Assembly: GCA_905479655.1 (NCBI GenBank)
Contig: CAJQNK010000180.1
Span: 1-46,424 of the forward strand
Direction: 5' to 3'
Source: an uncultured bacterium
Lineage (GTDB): Bacteria; Acidobacteriota; Thermoanaerobaculia; Multivoradales; JAHEKO01
Length of the DNA: 46,424 nucleotides
In this document: positions 8,870-16,521 of the stretch, piece by piece
Numbering within the stretch: position 1 is the stretch's first letter
Layout of the letters: every line of letters starts with the position of its first letter
Notes under the pieces: generated by a model
The model's database searches: none
What the model saw: only the letters and a program-made list of their open reading frames with translations
What the model was told of the DNA's origin: nothing
Made by a program: the position numbers and the translations under genes

Positions 8870-9739
8870 CTAGATGACGATCGGGACGACCAGGATGTCG
8901 ACCTCTTCCGAGACCACGACCGCATGGTTCGGCGGGACCCGGCGCCACGTCGCGTCGTGGGTCAACGGCTCCGACGCGATGATCACCGCCTGTTCCTCGA
9001 CCGCGTCGGCAGCGGGCTCCATGCGACCCACGCCGGCCTCACAGGTGTAGCAACGCCCCGGGTGGTAGTAGAGGGAGTTGGCCCTCTCCTCCCGAGCCCC
9101 GGGGGAGATCCAGCGCGTGACGACGGCCCGCGAGCCGTCGGTGAGGGCGAGGTTGAGCAGGGAGGGCTCCTCGATGCCCGCCGAGCGCCGGAACTCCTCG
9201 CTCCGACCGATGGCCTCGGCCAGCGCCCGCACCATCCGAGGCATTTCCTCGGTGCCCTCGAGGGCCCGCCAGGCGTCCACGAACAGCGCGAACAGGTGCT
9301 CGCTGTCGGTCGAGCCCTGGATCAGGCGATAGGCCTCGTCGGACAGGCCGCTGCGCAGCCGCCGGACATAGGAGTGGAAGCCGGCGAGGTGGCCGTTGTG
9401 CATGAAGGCGAAGCGTCCCCAACCGAACGGGTGGCAGTTCAGGCGGGTGACCGGCAACCCCGGCGTCGCCGAGCGGACGTGGGCCAGGATGCAGGAGCTC
9501 ACCGTGACGGGAGCCAGGTTCAACAGGTTCGCGTTGCTCCAGGCCGGGGTCAGGTCCTTGAAGACCGCGGGCCCCTCGGAGAGCTCCGGGCGGTACCAAC
9601 CCACGCCGAACCCGTCGCCGTTGAGCGGCTCGATCCCCTCGTCGCTCCGCAGGCTCTGACGGATGATGGAGTGCTCGGGCTGGGTCACCAGAGAGCCGAG
9701 GGTGGTGGGAGGACCGAGGTAGAGGGCGAATCGGCACAT
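8870..9739 (-). CDS. Class II glutamine amidotransferase (YafJ/EgtC-like)
   Basis: An Ntn-hydrolase glutaminase domain standing alone (289 residues). After removal of the initiator Met, Cys2 (MCRFALYLG) is the nucleophile. Other family marks are NGDGFGVGWY at about 40-49, AHVRSATPG at about 86-94 (substrate-binding Arg), NCHPFGWGRFAFMHNGHLAG at about 100-119 and STDSEHLFAL. It may release ammonia or hydrolyse gamma-glutamyl compounds, as EgtC does in ergothioneine synthesis, but no egtB/egtD lies nearby, so the substrate is open. It converges on the ATPase gene with a 14-base gap. No clear ribosome site or TAnnnT box precedes the ATG. Confidence 0.9.
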   Translation of the reverse strand: MCRFALYLGPPTTLGSLVTQPEHSIIRQSLRSDEGIEPLNGDGFGVGWYRPELSEGPAVFKDLTPAWSNANLLNLAPVTVSSCILAHVRSATPGLPVTRLNCHPFGWGRFAFMHNGHLAGFHSYVRRLRSGLSDEAYRLIQGSTDSEHLFALFVDAWRALEGTEEMPRMVRALAEAIGRSEEFRRSAGIEEPSLLNLALTDGSRAVVTRWISPGAREERANSLYYHPGRCYTCEAGVGRMEPAADAVEEQAVIIASEPLTHDATWRRVPPNHAVVVSEEVDILVVPIVI

Positions 9740-9756
9740 CTGTGAGGAGACCTCGG

Positions 9757-9785
9757 TTGGCTGGACTGGGTCGGCTGGACTGGGC
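9757..9785. repeat. 14-bp direct repeat (two copies)
   Basis: GGCTGGACTGGG occurs at about 9759-9770 and 9773-9784, followed by a further GGCTGG. It lies in the short gap upstream of the amidotransferase gene and downstream of the nuclease gene. The role is unknown. Confidence 0.7.
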
Positions 9786-9826
9786 TGGCTGTTCAGGCTC
9801 GAATGGACCGGACTCGAAGACTGAGT

Positions 9827-10690
9827 CTAGCGGCTCCCCAGGGTCCTCTCCAGGAGCTCCGCCAGGCGGACGCTCGCCCTGCGCAGCCGATCCTCGACGA
9901 CGGGGCGCGCGCGGCTCTGGTAGCTCTCCCCCAGGAGGATCGGCTCGGGCCCCACGTCGTAAGCCACCTCCAGGGCCAACGTCAGGGACTCCTGGGCCCA
10001 CTCGGGGGGCCCACCGTCCGTCCATGCCGGGTTCGGAGCGCTCGGAATCCCAGCCGAGATGCGGCTGGCCCGGGAGCGCCAACCCGGAGCCGCCCACAGC
10101 TCCGCCTCCCGCCTGCGCAGGATCGCCCGGTCCCAGACGTCGTGCAGGTCCATGGGCTCCCCGAAGAACCGCAGCTCGATCTCGTTTCCACCGCGGTCGC
10201 TGGCGCGCGAGACGTGGAGCGGCTGATGCAAGTCGGCCGTGAAATGGAGGACGAAGCGCAGGGCCGTCGCTCGGCTCGCGTCGTCTCTCCGAGGATCCGC
10301 GAGGATCTCGAGGTAGTGCTCCAGGGCCCCCACCACGCAGCAGCGGGCCGGACCGCCCGGAGGCGCGGAGTCGCAACCCAGCGCTGGACAGTCGCGGTCG
10401 AGATCCAGCTCGAAGGCACCGTCGGGCACGTTGATGAAGTGAAGGCGCCAGGTCCACTCCCAGTCGGGCTGGTCCCGGGCCGAGTCGGCCCAGACCGCGG
10501 CCTCGGCCATGGACGCTCCGCCCAGGAGACGCTCCACCTCCGCGGCGACAGGGGGCGAGAGCCGGCTCCGGGCCGCCTCGGCGACAGCCCGGTGAGTCTC
10601 CTCGCTCCAGCCGGCCGACGGCGTCGCGACGCCCCACGACGCGGCGACGAGGCCCAGGGTCAGGATGACGGTGCGGTATTCTCCGGACAC
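9827..10690 (-). CDS. Secreted S1/P1-type nuclease
   Basis: An exported zinc-dependent nuclease hydrolysing single-stranded DNA or RNA. The signal peptide covers about residues 1-26. The mature protein starts near Trp28 with GWSEETHRAVAEAA; in the family an N-terminal Trp and early His bind zinc. Further ligands: WADSARDQPDWEWTWRLHFI, then FVLHFTADLHQPLHVS, DRGGNEIELRFFG and MDLHDVWD, the classical HxxxH...DxGGN...LHxxWD series. Its 287 residues match the family. The start is GTG (10688-10690), 6 bases after the minus-strand box TAAGCT. It may scavenge extracellular nucleic acid for phosphate. Confidence 0.9.
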   Translation of the reverse strand: MSGEYRTVILTLGLVAASWGVATPSAGWSEETHRAVAEAARSRLSPPVAAEVERLLGGASMAEAAVWADSARDQPDWEWTWRLHFINVPDGAFELDLDRDCPALGCDSAPPGGPARCCVVGALEHYLEILADPRRDDASRATALRFVLHFTADLHQPLHVSRASDRGGNEIELRFFGEPMDLHDVWDRAILRRREAELWAAPGWRSRASRISAGIPSAPNPAWTDGGPPEWAQESLTLALEVAYDVGPEPILLGESYQSRARPVVEDRLRRASVRLAELLERTLGSR

Positions 10691-10696
10691 GTCGGT

Positions 10697-10702
10697 AGCT
10701 TA
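10697..10702 (-). promoter_or_regulatory. -10 box TAAGCT of the nuclease gene (leaderless type)
   Basis: TAAGCT on the minus strand ends 6 bases before the GTG start at 10690. No Shine-Dalgarno sequence is visible in the gap. Confidence 0.55.
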
Positions 10703-10733
10703 GCTGGCCGGTGGGTGGGGCGTGACGGCGGAG

Positions 10734-10752
10734 CCACCCCGCGCCGGGGTGG
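10734..10752. promoter_or_regulatory. GC-rich hairpin before the CBS gene
   Basis: CCACCCC (10734-10740) pairs with GGGGTGG (10746-10752) around GCGCC. A second small inverted repeat (ACCCC-GT-GGGGT) follows at about 10763-10774. There is no T-tract. These may be leader structures or a bidirectional stop between divergent transcripts. Confidence 0.35.
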
Positions 10753-10801
10753 GCGTGTCACCACCCCGTGGGGTCTTGGTGAAAGCCCCACCGGAAGCCA
10801 A

Positions 10802-10843
10802 CCTGAGTGGACCGAAGGACCTGTCCTGAGTGAGCCGAAGGAC
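10802..10843. repeat. Direct repeat upstream of the CBS gene (23-bp period)
   Basis: CCTGAGTGGACCGAAGGAC (10802-10820) is repeated with two changes as CCTGAGTGAGCCGAAGGAC (10825-10843). The second copy with its CCTGTCCTGAG flank resembles the short CTGAG...GAAGGAC sequences scattered in many bacterial genomes. The function is unknown. Confidence 0.7.
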
Positions 10844-10885
10844 GAGCGAGAGACCGGGGTCTCGGTCTCGGAGAGGAGGGTGATC

Positions 10886-11386
10886 ATGAAAGTCGGCGAT
10901 CTGATGCAGACCAAGGTCTTCACCGTCTCGGTGAACGACCTGGTGGACCGGGTGTTCTTCCTCATCAACTTCGAGAAGATCCGCCACCTGCCGGTGCTCG
11001 ACGGCCCGCGGCTCGTGGGGATCGTCTCGGACCGGGACCTCTACAAGGCCCTGGGCCCGAGGGGCCGCCGGCGGTCGGTGATCGAGCAGAAGGAAGAGAC
11101 GTCGCTCTACGTCATCCCGCGCAAGGTGCGCCACATCATGCGCCGCGGCGTCATCACGATCGAGCCCGAGGCCGACCTGGCCAAGGCCGCCCACACCATG
11201 GCCAGACGGAGGATCGGCGCCCTGCCGGTGACCAAGGGGTCGGAGCTGATCGGAATCCTCACCGCCACCGACCTCCTGCGCGTCTTCGGCAAGATCGCCG
11301 AAGAGTTGGCAGAGCTCAAGCAGCGGGTGGAGGCGGTGGCCCCCGAGGACGCGACCTCGGTCCGGGTCGAAGAGGCCAACCCGTAG
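10886..11386 (+). CDS. Tandem CBS-domain protein
   Basis: A 166-residue cytoplasmic protein made of a CBS pair (Bateman module): CBS1 from MKVGDLMQTKVFTVSVND to about 58 (HLPVLDGPRLVGIVSDRDLY) and CBS2 from about residue 75 (VRHIMRRGVITIEPEADL) to about 135 (GALPVTKGSELIGILTATDL). A charged helical tail follows. Such proteins bind adenosine nucleotides and tune a partner; the partner is not evident here. The start ATG has a good GAGGAGGG ribosome site 6 bases upstream. The following 57 bases separate it from the next gene on the same strand. Confidence 0.92.
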   Translation: MKVGDLMQTKVFTVSVNDLVDRVFFLINFEKIRHLPVLDGPRLVGIVSDRDLYKALGPRGRRRSVIEQKEETSLYVIPRKVRHIMRRGVITIEPEADLAKAAHTMARRRIGALPVTKGSELIGILTATDLLRVFGKIAEELAELKQRVEAVAPEDATSVRVEEANP

Positions 11387-11443
11387 ACGCAAACGGAGGC
11401 CCGTCCCTCTGGAGATGGCAAGAGTGGCGAGAGAGCCCACCCA

Positions 11444-11935
11444 TTGACACGCGGACGGATCGCCCTGGTCGCGGTCGTCGCGGCGGTGGTCGCCGGGTTC
11501 TTCCTGACCCGGCCGAGCGACGAGAAGAGGATCGAGCGGCGGCTCGAGAGCCTGGCCGAGAGCGCGGCGCGCGACTCGGGCGAGGGCAAGCTCCAGGGCC
11601 TGGCGGCCGCCCGGGCTGTCGCCGAGGGCTTTGCCGAGCCCTTCGAGGTCGTCGCCCCTCAGCTCGGGTTCTCCACCCACGACCGACGAGAGCTGATCGG
11701 CGGTATCCACGCCTTCCGCCTGCGGTCGGAGAGGTTCCGGGTACGGATCGCCGACACCCACATCGAGCTCGACTCCGCCATGGGGCGAGCCCTGATGCTC
11801 CTCGACATCGAGTTCGCCACGGGGGCCGTCGGCCTGGGACGGGGTGACCGCTACCGCTTCCGACTGGACTGGGTCGAACGGGACGGCGAGTGGCGGATCG
11901 ACCGGGCCGAGCTGCTGGAGATCGGAGGCCGCTGA
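11444..11935 (+). CDS. Membrane-anchored protein of unknown function, NTF2-like
   Basis: A 163-residue protein with one N-terminal membrane anchor (about 4-21) followed by a soluble domain. The domain has helices (EKRIERRLESLAESAAR) and a curved-sheet pattern ending in YRFRLDWVERDGEWRI, which resembles SnoaL/NTF2-like folds. No catalytic motif is seen, and the periplasmic location is inferred. The TTG start at 11444 gives the anchor; no ribosome site is obvious. It lies downstream of the CBS gene and upstream of a convergent zinc-ribbon gene. Confidence 0.7.
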   Translation: MTRGRIALVAVVAAVVAGFFLTRPSDEKRIERRLESLAESAARDSGEGKLQGLAAARAVAEGFAEPFEVVAPQLGFSTHDRRELIGGIHAFRLRSERFRVRIADTHIELDSAMGRALMLLDIEFATGAVGLGRGDRYRFRLDWVERDGEWRIDRAELLEIGGR

Positions 11936-11956
11936 CCCCCCGGGGCGCCCTGCGGC

Positions 11957-12853
11957 CTACCGGGCCAGGAGGTCGATGAGACCGGCCAGCAGCCCGCGAC
12001 GCCCGTCGCCCGTCCACCCCCCCTGCCCAGCCTCGGGCGGGGCGATGGCCCGGAGCCGTCGCTCGCGCGACCGCTCCTCGACCTGTTCCTCGGTCTCCAG
12101 CCTTCGCGACCGCTCCAGCCCGCCGCTCCGGATCCAGCGCAGGACGGCGTCGAGCTCTCCCGAATCGAACCAGATCCCGTGCTCGCCGCAGGTGTCCACC
12201 ACGATCCCCGAGCGGCGACCGTAGTTGCGACGGTGCATCAGCCTCGAGCACAACGGGCACGGCCGGTACAGCGGACCGTCGTCGTGGGTCAGCGGCGGCC
12301 GCGGCTCCTCGTCGGGGCCCGCTCGCCAGGGGCGACTCCGGTCGGCGGCCTCCTCCTCGAGACGGCGGAAGACCTCCAGCGCCAGCCATAGGCCCGCACA
12401 GCGGCCGCACTCCAGCGCGGTCACGCCGTCCGCCAACCGGCGGGACGCCAGGCGCCGCGGGTCTCCACACCGCGGGCAGGGGTGCTCGGTCCGCCCGCCG
12501 AGGACCTCCTGGGGGGCGATGGCCAGACCACAGTGGTGACAGAACCGGGCACGGCGGGAGATCCTCGCAAAGCATCCCGGGCACAGGGTGTCGAGATCCT
12601 GCTCGTGAAGTGTGAAGTCCGAGTTGCAGAAGGAGCAGGTGAGCGCCCCGCCCTCGCGCCCGGCGCCGCACGACGAGCAGCGCACCACGTCCGCCTCCTC
12701 CAGGCGGGTCTCCGGCACTTCCACGAGTTCGCCACAGACGCAGCGGAAGCGCTCTCCCGATCGGCGCCCCGAGGCATCGAACTGCAGCCCGCACGCGCGG
12801 CACGCGGCCAGGAGGCGGAGGCGGTTCGGGTGGCGGGGGTCGAGCCCAGGCAT
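11957..12853 (-). CDS. Multi-zinc-ribbon protein (zf-TFIIB type)
   Basis: A 298-residue cytoplasmic protein rich in CxxC pairs. In order: CRACGLQF...CVCGE, CSSCG...CSFCN, CPGC...CHHCG, CPRCGD...CGRCAGLWL, and CPLCSRLMHRRNYG with CGEHGIWFDSGEL. The last two match the zf-TFIIB family, whose hallmark is C..CG.WLD.GEL. Most likely it binds several zinc ions; the family has no firm function. The C-terminal 60 residues are charged and probably disordered. It is divergent from the MA-type peptidase, with TACTCT 9 bases before the start. Confidence 0.85.
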   Translation of the reverse strand: MPGLDPRHPNRLRLLAACRACGLQFDASGRRSGERFRCVCGELVEVPETRLEEADVVRCSSCGAGREGGALTCSFCNSDFTLHEQDLDTLCPGCFARISRRARFCHHCGLAIAPQEVLGGRTEHPCPRCGDPRRLASRRLADGVTALECGRCAGLWLALEVFRRLEEEAADRSRPWRAGPDEEPRPPLTHDDGPLYRPCPLCSRLMHRRNYGRRSGIVVDTCGEHGIWFDSGELDAVLRWIRSGGLERSRRLETEEQVEERSRERRLRAIAPPEAGQGGWTGDGRRGLLAGLIDLLAR

Positions 12854-12862
12854 GACCCACTC

Positions 12863-12868
12863 AGAGTA
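12863..12868 (-). promoter_or_regulatory. -10-like box TACTCT of the zinc-ribbon gene
   Basis: TACTCT on the minus strand ends 9 bases before the ATG at 12853. It fits the TAnnnT pattern of this window with a slightly longer gap. Confidence 0.4.
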
Positions 12869-12896
12869 TCGCGACGCACGGCCGCGACGCAGCCGC

Positions 12897-12902
12897 TACC
12901 AT
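12897..12902 (+). promoter_or_regulatory. -10-like box TACCAT of the MA-type peptidase gene
   Basis: TACCAT ends 11 bases before the ATG at 12914. It would give a very short leader. It is paired back to back with the TACTCT box of the divergent gene, 28 bases away. Confidence 0.4.
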
Positions 12903-12913
12903 GCGGCCGAGTC

Positions 12914-13918
12914 ATGCGAACTGCCCCCACATCCCGGTGCGACCGGGACGGGGTCGATGGCGGGCGTTCCCGCGGCCGCTCCTGGGCACTCCGACCGCCC
13001 CTGGCGGCCCTCGTCGCGCTGTCGATCACGATCGCGACCTTCGCGGCGCCCCCGGCCCGGGGCGTGGACCTCGTGATCGAGGCGCCCGCCGACCTCGAGC
13101 CGGTCGCCAGGAGACTGCGGGCGATGGACCCCGCCGGCCTCGAGCGGATCGCCGAGACCCTCGGCCTCGAGGCTCCGGGGCCACCGATCCAGATCCTCCT
13201 CGCGGACGAAGGGACGCCCCTGGCACAGTCGGCGCCCGCGTGGGTCTCCGGCTGGGCCTGGGGCGCCCTCGGCCGAGTGGTTCTTCTGCCCCGCCGTGTA
13301 CCCGCCTACCCGGACGGCAGTCTGGGCGAGCTGCTCCGCCACGAGGTCGCCCACGTTCTCATCGCACGGGCCGCCGGCGGCCGCCCGCTGCCCCGCTGGT
13401 TCAACGAGGGCCTCGCCATGGTGACGGCCGGAGGCTGGGGCCTAGGGGATCGGTCGCGCCTGACCCTCACGCTGCTCGCCGAGGACCGGATGGATCTCGA
13501 CACCCTGGACGCCCGGTTCCGGGCGGGCGGCGGTGACATCGGCCGCGCCTACGCCCTTTCCGGGGCGCTGGTCCACCACCTCGTCCGTCGCCACGGAGCG
13601 GGGACGCCCGCGGCGATCCTGCGCGGCGTCCGCCTGGGCCTCTCGTTCGACGACGCGTACACGCGGGCGGTCGGCCGTACCCTGGAGAGCGAGCTCGACG
13701 GATTCTGGCGGCGGCTCGACTTCACCTACCGCTGGCTGCCCTTTCTCACCAGCTCCGCCACGCTTTGGATCGGTGTGACCGCGCTCTTCCTTCTCGCCGC
13801 CCGCAGGCGGCGCGAGCGCGACCGCGAGCTCGAGATGCGGTGGCGGAGCGAGGACGAAGCGATGATCCGATGGAACCCGTCCCCGCCGCCCGCGGACGAG
13901 GTCGAGCTCGAGAACTGA
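12914..13918 (+). CDS. Membrane-anchored MA-type metallopeptidase
   Basis: A gluzincin-type zinc peptidase of 334 residues. An N-terminal hydrophobic segment (about 29-49) acts as signal or anchor. The active site is HEVAH (His143, Glu144, His147), and the third ligand is Glu165 in RWFNEGLA, 18 residues on; this arrangement is typical of the peptidase MA family. A second hydrophobic segment (about 278-297) near the C terminus is followed by a basic, cytoplasmic tail, so the peptidase domain faces outward. The start at 12914 was chosen for its position after the TACCAT box; the same frame is open far upstream, but over the divergent gene. Confidence 0.83.
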   Translation: MRTAPTSRCDRDGVDGGRSRGRSWALRPPLAALVALSITIATFAAPPARGVDLVIEAPADLEPVARRLRAMDPAGLERIAETLGLEAPGPPIQILLADEGTPLAQSAPAWVSGWAWGALGRVVLLPRRVPAYPDGSLGELLRHEVAHVLIARAAGGRPLPRWFNEGLAMVTAGGWGLGDRSRLTLTLLAEDRMDLDTLDARFRAGGGDIGRAYALSGALVHHLVRRHGAGTPAAILRGVRLGLSFDDAYTRAVGRTLESELDGFWRRLDFTYRWLPFLTSSATLWIGVTALFLLAARRRRERDRELEMRWRSEDEAMIRWNPSPPPADEVELEN

Positions 13919-13940
13919 GGCCTGCCGGCGGCCCGCGCCC

Positions 13941-14849
13941 TCAACCCCCTTTCGAGGTCCCCTCGTCGGACCCCGTGGCCGCGTTCTCACACAGGGTCTT
14001 CCACAGCTCGGAGTTGATCTCGCCGCCCACGAGGACGGCGAATCCCGTGAGGTAGAGCCAGCTCAGCAGGGCGATGACGACGCTCAGCGAACCGTAGGCC
14101 TTCGTGTACGCGAACTCCTCCAGGTAGAGGCGCAGGCCCAGGGACGCCGACATCCAGAGGAGGCAACCGAGAACCGCCCCCGGCGTCAGCCAGCGCCAGC
14201 GGTAGTGGCGCTGGCCCGGGGCCAGGTTGTAGACGAGGTCGAAGCCGACCACCACCGCGGGCGGCAGGAGCAGCCACTGCAGCAGGCTCCATCCCCGGCC
14301 GAACAGCCCTCCGAGACCGAGCCACTCCAGCGCCTGCCGCCCGAGTTCGCCGCTCACCAGCAGGAGCGCCAACCCACCCACCACCAGGCCGGCGAAGACG
14401 ACGGTGATGCCGGTGGCCGTCAGCCGGACCCGCCACCACGGAAGCTCCTCCGAGATGCCGAACGCCCGGTTCAGCCCCTGCGCGATGGCCATCATGCCGT
14501 TCGAGGCGGCCCACAGGGTGACCACGACGCCGAGGGAGAGCTTCCCTCCGCTCTTCGAGCGCCGGATCTCGTCCAGCGTGTCCTCCAGGAGCGCCAGGAC
14601 GTCCGGGCCCGGCGCGACCTTGCGCAGGAAGTCGAACAGCTCGGTTCGTAGGGCGGCGCTCTCGTCCACGACGTAGCCGAAGAGGGTCGTGAGGGTGAGG
14701 AGGAGGGGGAAGACGGCGAAGAAGGCGTGAAACGCGATCTGGGCCGAGCGCCCGAAGACCTCGTCCGCCGCCATCTGCTGTCCGGTGTCGCGCAACAGCT
14801 GTCGCCACCCCTTTCGACTCAGGTGCCAGAAGGAGTTCGAGGAGCTCAT
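13941..14849 (-). CDS. YihY/BrkB-family inner-membrane protein
   Basis: A 302-residue polytopic protein with six helices of the YihY (former RNase BN/BrkB) family. Family marks are RSAQIAFHAFFAVFPLLLTL at about 33-52, SLGVVVTLWAASNGMMAIAQ with the following GLNRAF, and YGSLSVVIALLSWLYLTGFA near the end. The biochemical function of the family is not settled. The start ATG (14847-14849) has GAGGAGGCGAG just upstream, and its A-T-G-A overlaps the stop of the upstream anchored protein, so the two are co-translated. Confidence 0.9.
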   Translation of the reverse strand: MSSSNSFWHLSRKGWRQLLRDTGQQMAADEVFGRSAQIAFHAFFAVFPLLLTLTTLFGYVVDESAALRTELFDFLRKVAPGPDVLALLEDTLDEIRRSKSGGKLSLGVVVTLWAASNGMMAIAQGLNRAFGISEELPWWRVRLTATGITVVFAGLVVGGLALLLVSGELGRQALEWLGLGGLFGRGWSLLQWLLLPPAVVVGFDLVYNLAPGQRHYRWRWLTPGAVLGCLLWMSASLGLRLYLEEFAYTKAYGSLSVVIALLSWLYLTGFAVLVGGEINSELWKTLCENAATGSDEGTSKGG

Positions 14850-15304
14850 CTCGCCTCCTCGAGGAGGGTCTCGACCTGCCGGCGGAGCTCGCCGACCGCC
14901 ACGCCCGCCCGATCCAGAGCCGCGCCCGTACCCTCGGCCAGCAGCGCCTCGACGGTCGCGACCTCGGCCCGCAGATTCCGCAGCCTCTCCGGATTCCACG
15001 CTGGCCCGTCCACCTCGAGCAGATCCGACAGGCCGTCGCGCAACTCCCTGACCTCCGACGAGATCCTGGCGAGCCGTGGAGAGGCGTCCGCCGGGTCGAC
15101 CCCCTCGAGCCAGCCCTGCAGCCGAGCCGAGGCGACGGCGAGCTCGCGCTCGACACCCGCCGGCAGACGCGTCTCCTCGCGTCGGTAGGCGGGCGCCAGG
15201 ACGAGCGCGGCTCCGACGAGGCAGAGCACCGCCAGAACCAGGCCAAGCCGCAACACCAGCCCACCGCGCCTGCCGCGACCCGGCGTGAGGCCGTTGGAGT
15301 CCAT
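14846..15304 (-). CDS. Single-pass membrane protein with coiled coil, unknown function
   Basis: A 152-residue protein with one N-terminal membrane helix (about 17-40) and a long helical, leucine/arginine/glutamate-rich region (about 48-152) likely to form a coiled coil. No family is recognised. It is the first gene of a two-gene operon with the YihY protein (4-bp overlap). The ATG at 15304 follows the minus-strand box TAAGCT by 7 bases, so it is probably leaderless. Confidence 0.7.
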   Translation of the reverse strand: MDSNGLTPGRGRRGGLVLRLGLVLAVLCLVGAALVLAPAYRREETRLPAGVERELAVASARLQGWLEGVDPADASPRLARISSEVRELRDGLSDLLEVDGPAWNPERLRNLRAEVATVEALLAEGTGAALDRAGVAVGELRRQVETLLEEAR

Positions 15305-15311
15305 GGAGCCG

Positions 15312-15317
15312 AGCTTA
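15312..15317 (-). promoter_or_regulatory. -10 box TAAGCT of the coiled-coil/YihY operon (leaderless type)
   Basis: TAAGCT on the minus strand ends 7 bases before the ATG at 15304, with no ribosome site between. Confidence 0.5.
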
Positions 15318-15349
15318 CTACCGGCCGGCCAGACCCCGGCCGGACCGGT

Positions 15350-16249
15350 TCAGGCCCGAACCGGGGCGGAGCCGTTGCGCGACGAGGCGAGCCCCTTGAC
15401 GAAGGCCTCGAGCTCGGCCATGGAACGGCCGACCAGGAGGCTTCCGTGGCTGCGCAGCTCGAGCGAGCTACCCTGGCTGCCCCCCACCACGAGGCTGGCT
15501 CCCCTCGCCGAGAGTCGCTCCAGCAGGGACCGGATGTCGCGCTCCAGCCGACCGGGTTCCCGGACGACCGAGACGCTCAGCCAGACCAGGTCCGGTCGCT
15601 CCTGGTCGCAGGCTGCCGACAGGGTGGCGAGGGGCGTGTCCGGGCCCAGGTTGGTCGCCTCGTACCCCAGCGATTCGAGGACCGTCGCCGCCGCCAGGCT
15701 GGGGAGGAGGTAGGGGTCGCCGCCGGGCGCTCCACCGAGAGCCGTGGGCGCCCCCGGCTCCAACGGAACGATGGCGCGAAGCTGGTTCAGACACTGGATG
15801 CAGAGATCGGTCGCCCGGTGCTCCCAGAAGATGCCTTCGTCCCCGCGGTCGTGCCACAGCTCGCCCAGGCGATCCATGGCTTGTCGCAACGGACCGTCGA
15901 CGATCTCGGCCACGCTGCCCCCCTCCAGGTACATCGAGAGCACGAGACCCCTCGCCTCTGCGCCGGCGCCATCGCGCAGGAAGCGGAAGAGCTGGTCGTC
16001 ACCGCTGTCTCCCGCTGCGGGCCGCCGGCGGCGGAGAACCTCGATCTCGGTCAAACCTAGGACATCGGGCCGGACCAGCTCCGCTCTCGTGTCCCGGACG
16101 AAACGCAGCGCCTCGCGCACCGGGATCCGTCGATGCCCTCCGGCGGTGCGCGTGACACGGACGAGACCGTCATCCGCCCAGCGCTTGATGGACGACTCAC
16201 TGACTCCGATGGCTTCCGCCAGCTCGCGGGGGGAGAGGATCGCTTTCAT
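15350..16249 (-). CDS. MerR-type regulator with B12-binding-like domain (CarH/LitR relative)
   Basis: A 299-residue transcription factor. The N terminus is a winged HTH (LSPRELAEAIGVSESSIKRW, then TAGGHRRI). The middle is the four-helix cap of B12 photoreceptors: Trp132, then WEH (Glu143-His144), close to the W-x9-EH signature of CarH. The C-terminal Rossmann-like domain has NLGPDTPLATL and LVWLSVSVV. At the position of the lower axial histidine it reads GDPYLLPS, with Tyr180 instead of His. CarH/LitR proteins repress photoprotective genes in the dark; here the neighbours are fasciclin and two photolyases. The start at 16249 has AAGGAG 3 bases upstream; an upstream in-frame start (16294) is less likely. 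Confidence 0.85.
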   Translation of the reverse strand: MKAILSPRELAEAIGVSESSIKRWADDGLVRVTRTAGGHRRIPVREALRFVRDTRAELVRPDVLGLTEIEVLRRRRPAAGDSGDDQLFRFLRDGAGAEARGLVLSMYLEGGSVAEIVDGPLRQAMDRLGELWHDRGDEGIFWEHRATDLCIQCLNQLRAIVPLEPGAPTALGGAPGGDPYLLPSLAAATVLESLGYEATNLGPDTPLATLSAACDQERPDLVWLSVSVVREPGRLERDIRSLLERLSARGASLVVGGSQGSSLELRSHGSLLVGRSMAELEAFVKGLASSRNGSAPVRA

Positions 16250-16521
16250 CGGCTCCTTCGCTCTCTTCTGATCTCGACTCTCGCTCGCGGGCACTCCGCC
16301 ACATCCAATGGAACGATTCGGACGAATTGCCTAGACGATTTGGATGATTCAGGAGTGACCCTTCTCGATCATCATCGCAGAAAGTCTCCAATCCTGCAAG
16401 GCACACAAAGATCCAATAGACCCTTGACGAGCCCACACTTCCCTGATAGCTTTTGCACGTTATGAACGCTTTAGTCGTTTTGGACGTATCCATCGACAAC
16501 CACCCAACCAAGGAGAACACC
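16250..16521. promoter_or_regulatory. Divergent promoter region with 9-bp periodic repeats
   Basis: This is the most AT-rich stretch for several kb. On the regulator side, CGATTCGGA (16314-16322), CGAATTGCC (16323-16331) and CGATTTGGA (16336-16344) recur. On the fasciclin side, CG steps occur every 9 bases at 16458, 16467, 16476 and 16485: CGTTATGAA, CGCTTTAGT, CGTTTTGGA, CGTATCCAT. Tandem direct repeats are the expected target of head-to-tail MerR/CarH oligomers, though known CarH sites have about 11-bp spacing. CTGATAG-type sequence near 16443 may be part of the fasciclin promoter. The operator role is inferred. Confidence 0.5.

Noticed and set aside
8856..8880. CTAGCCGGCTAGGTCAGGCTAG as another repeat tip
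   Set aside because: It shares only GTCAGGCTA with the tip family and lacks GAGAAGG, so it may be chance.
8870..9739. Assigning the amidotransferase as EgtC of ergothioneine synthesis
   Set aside because: No egtB or egtD neighbours, and the stand-alone YafJ type fits equally well.
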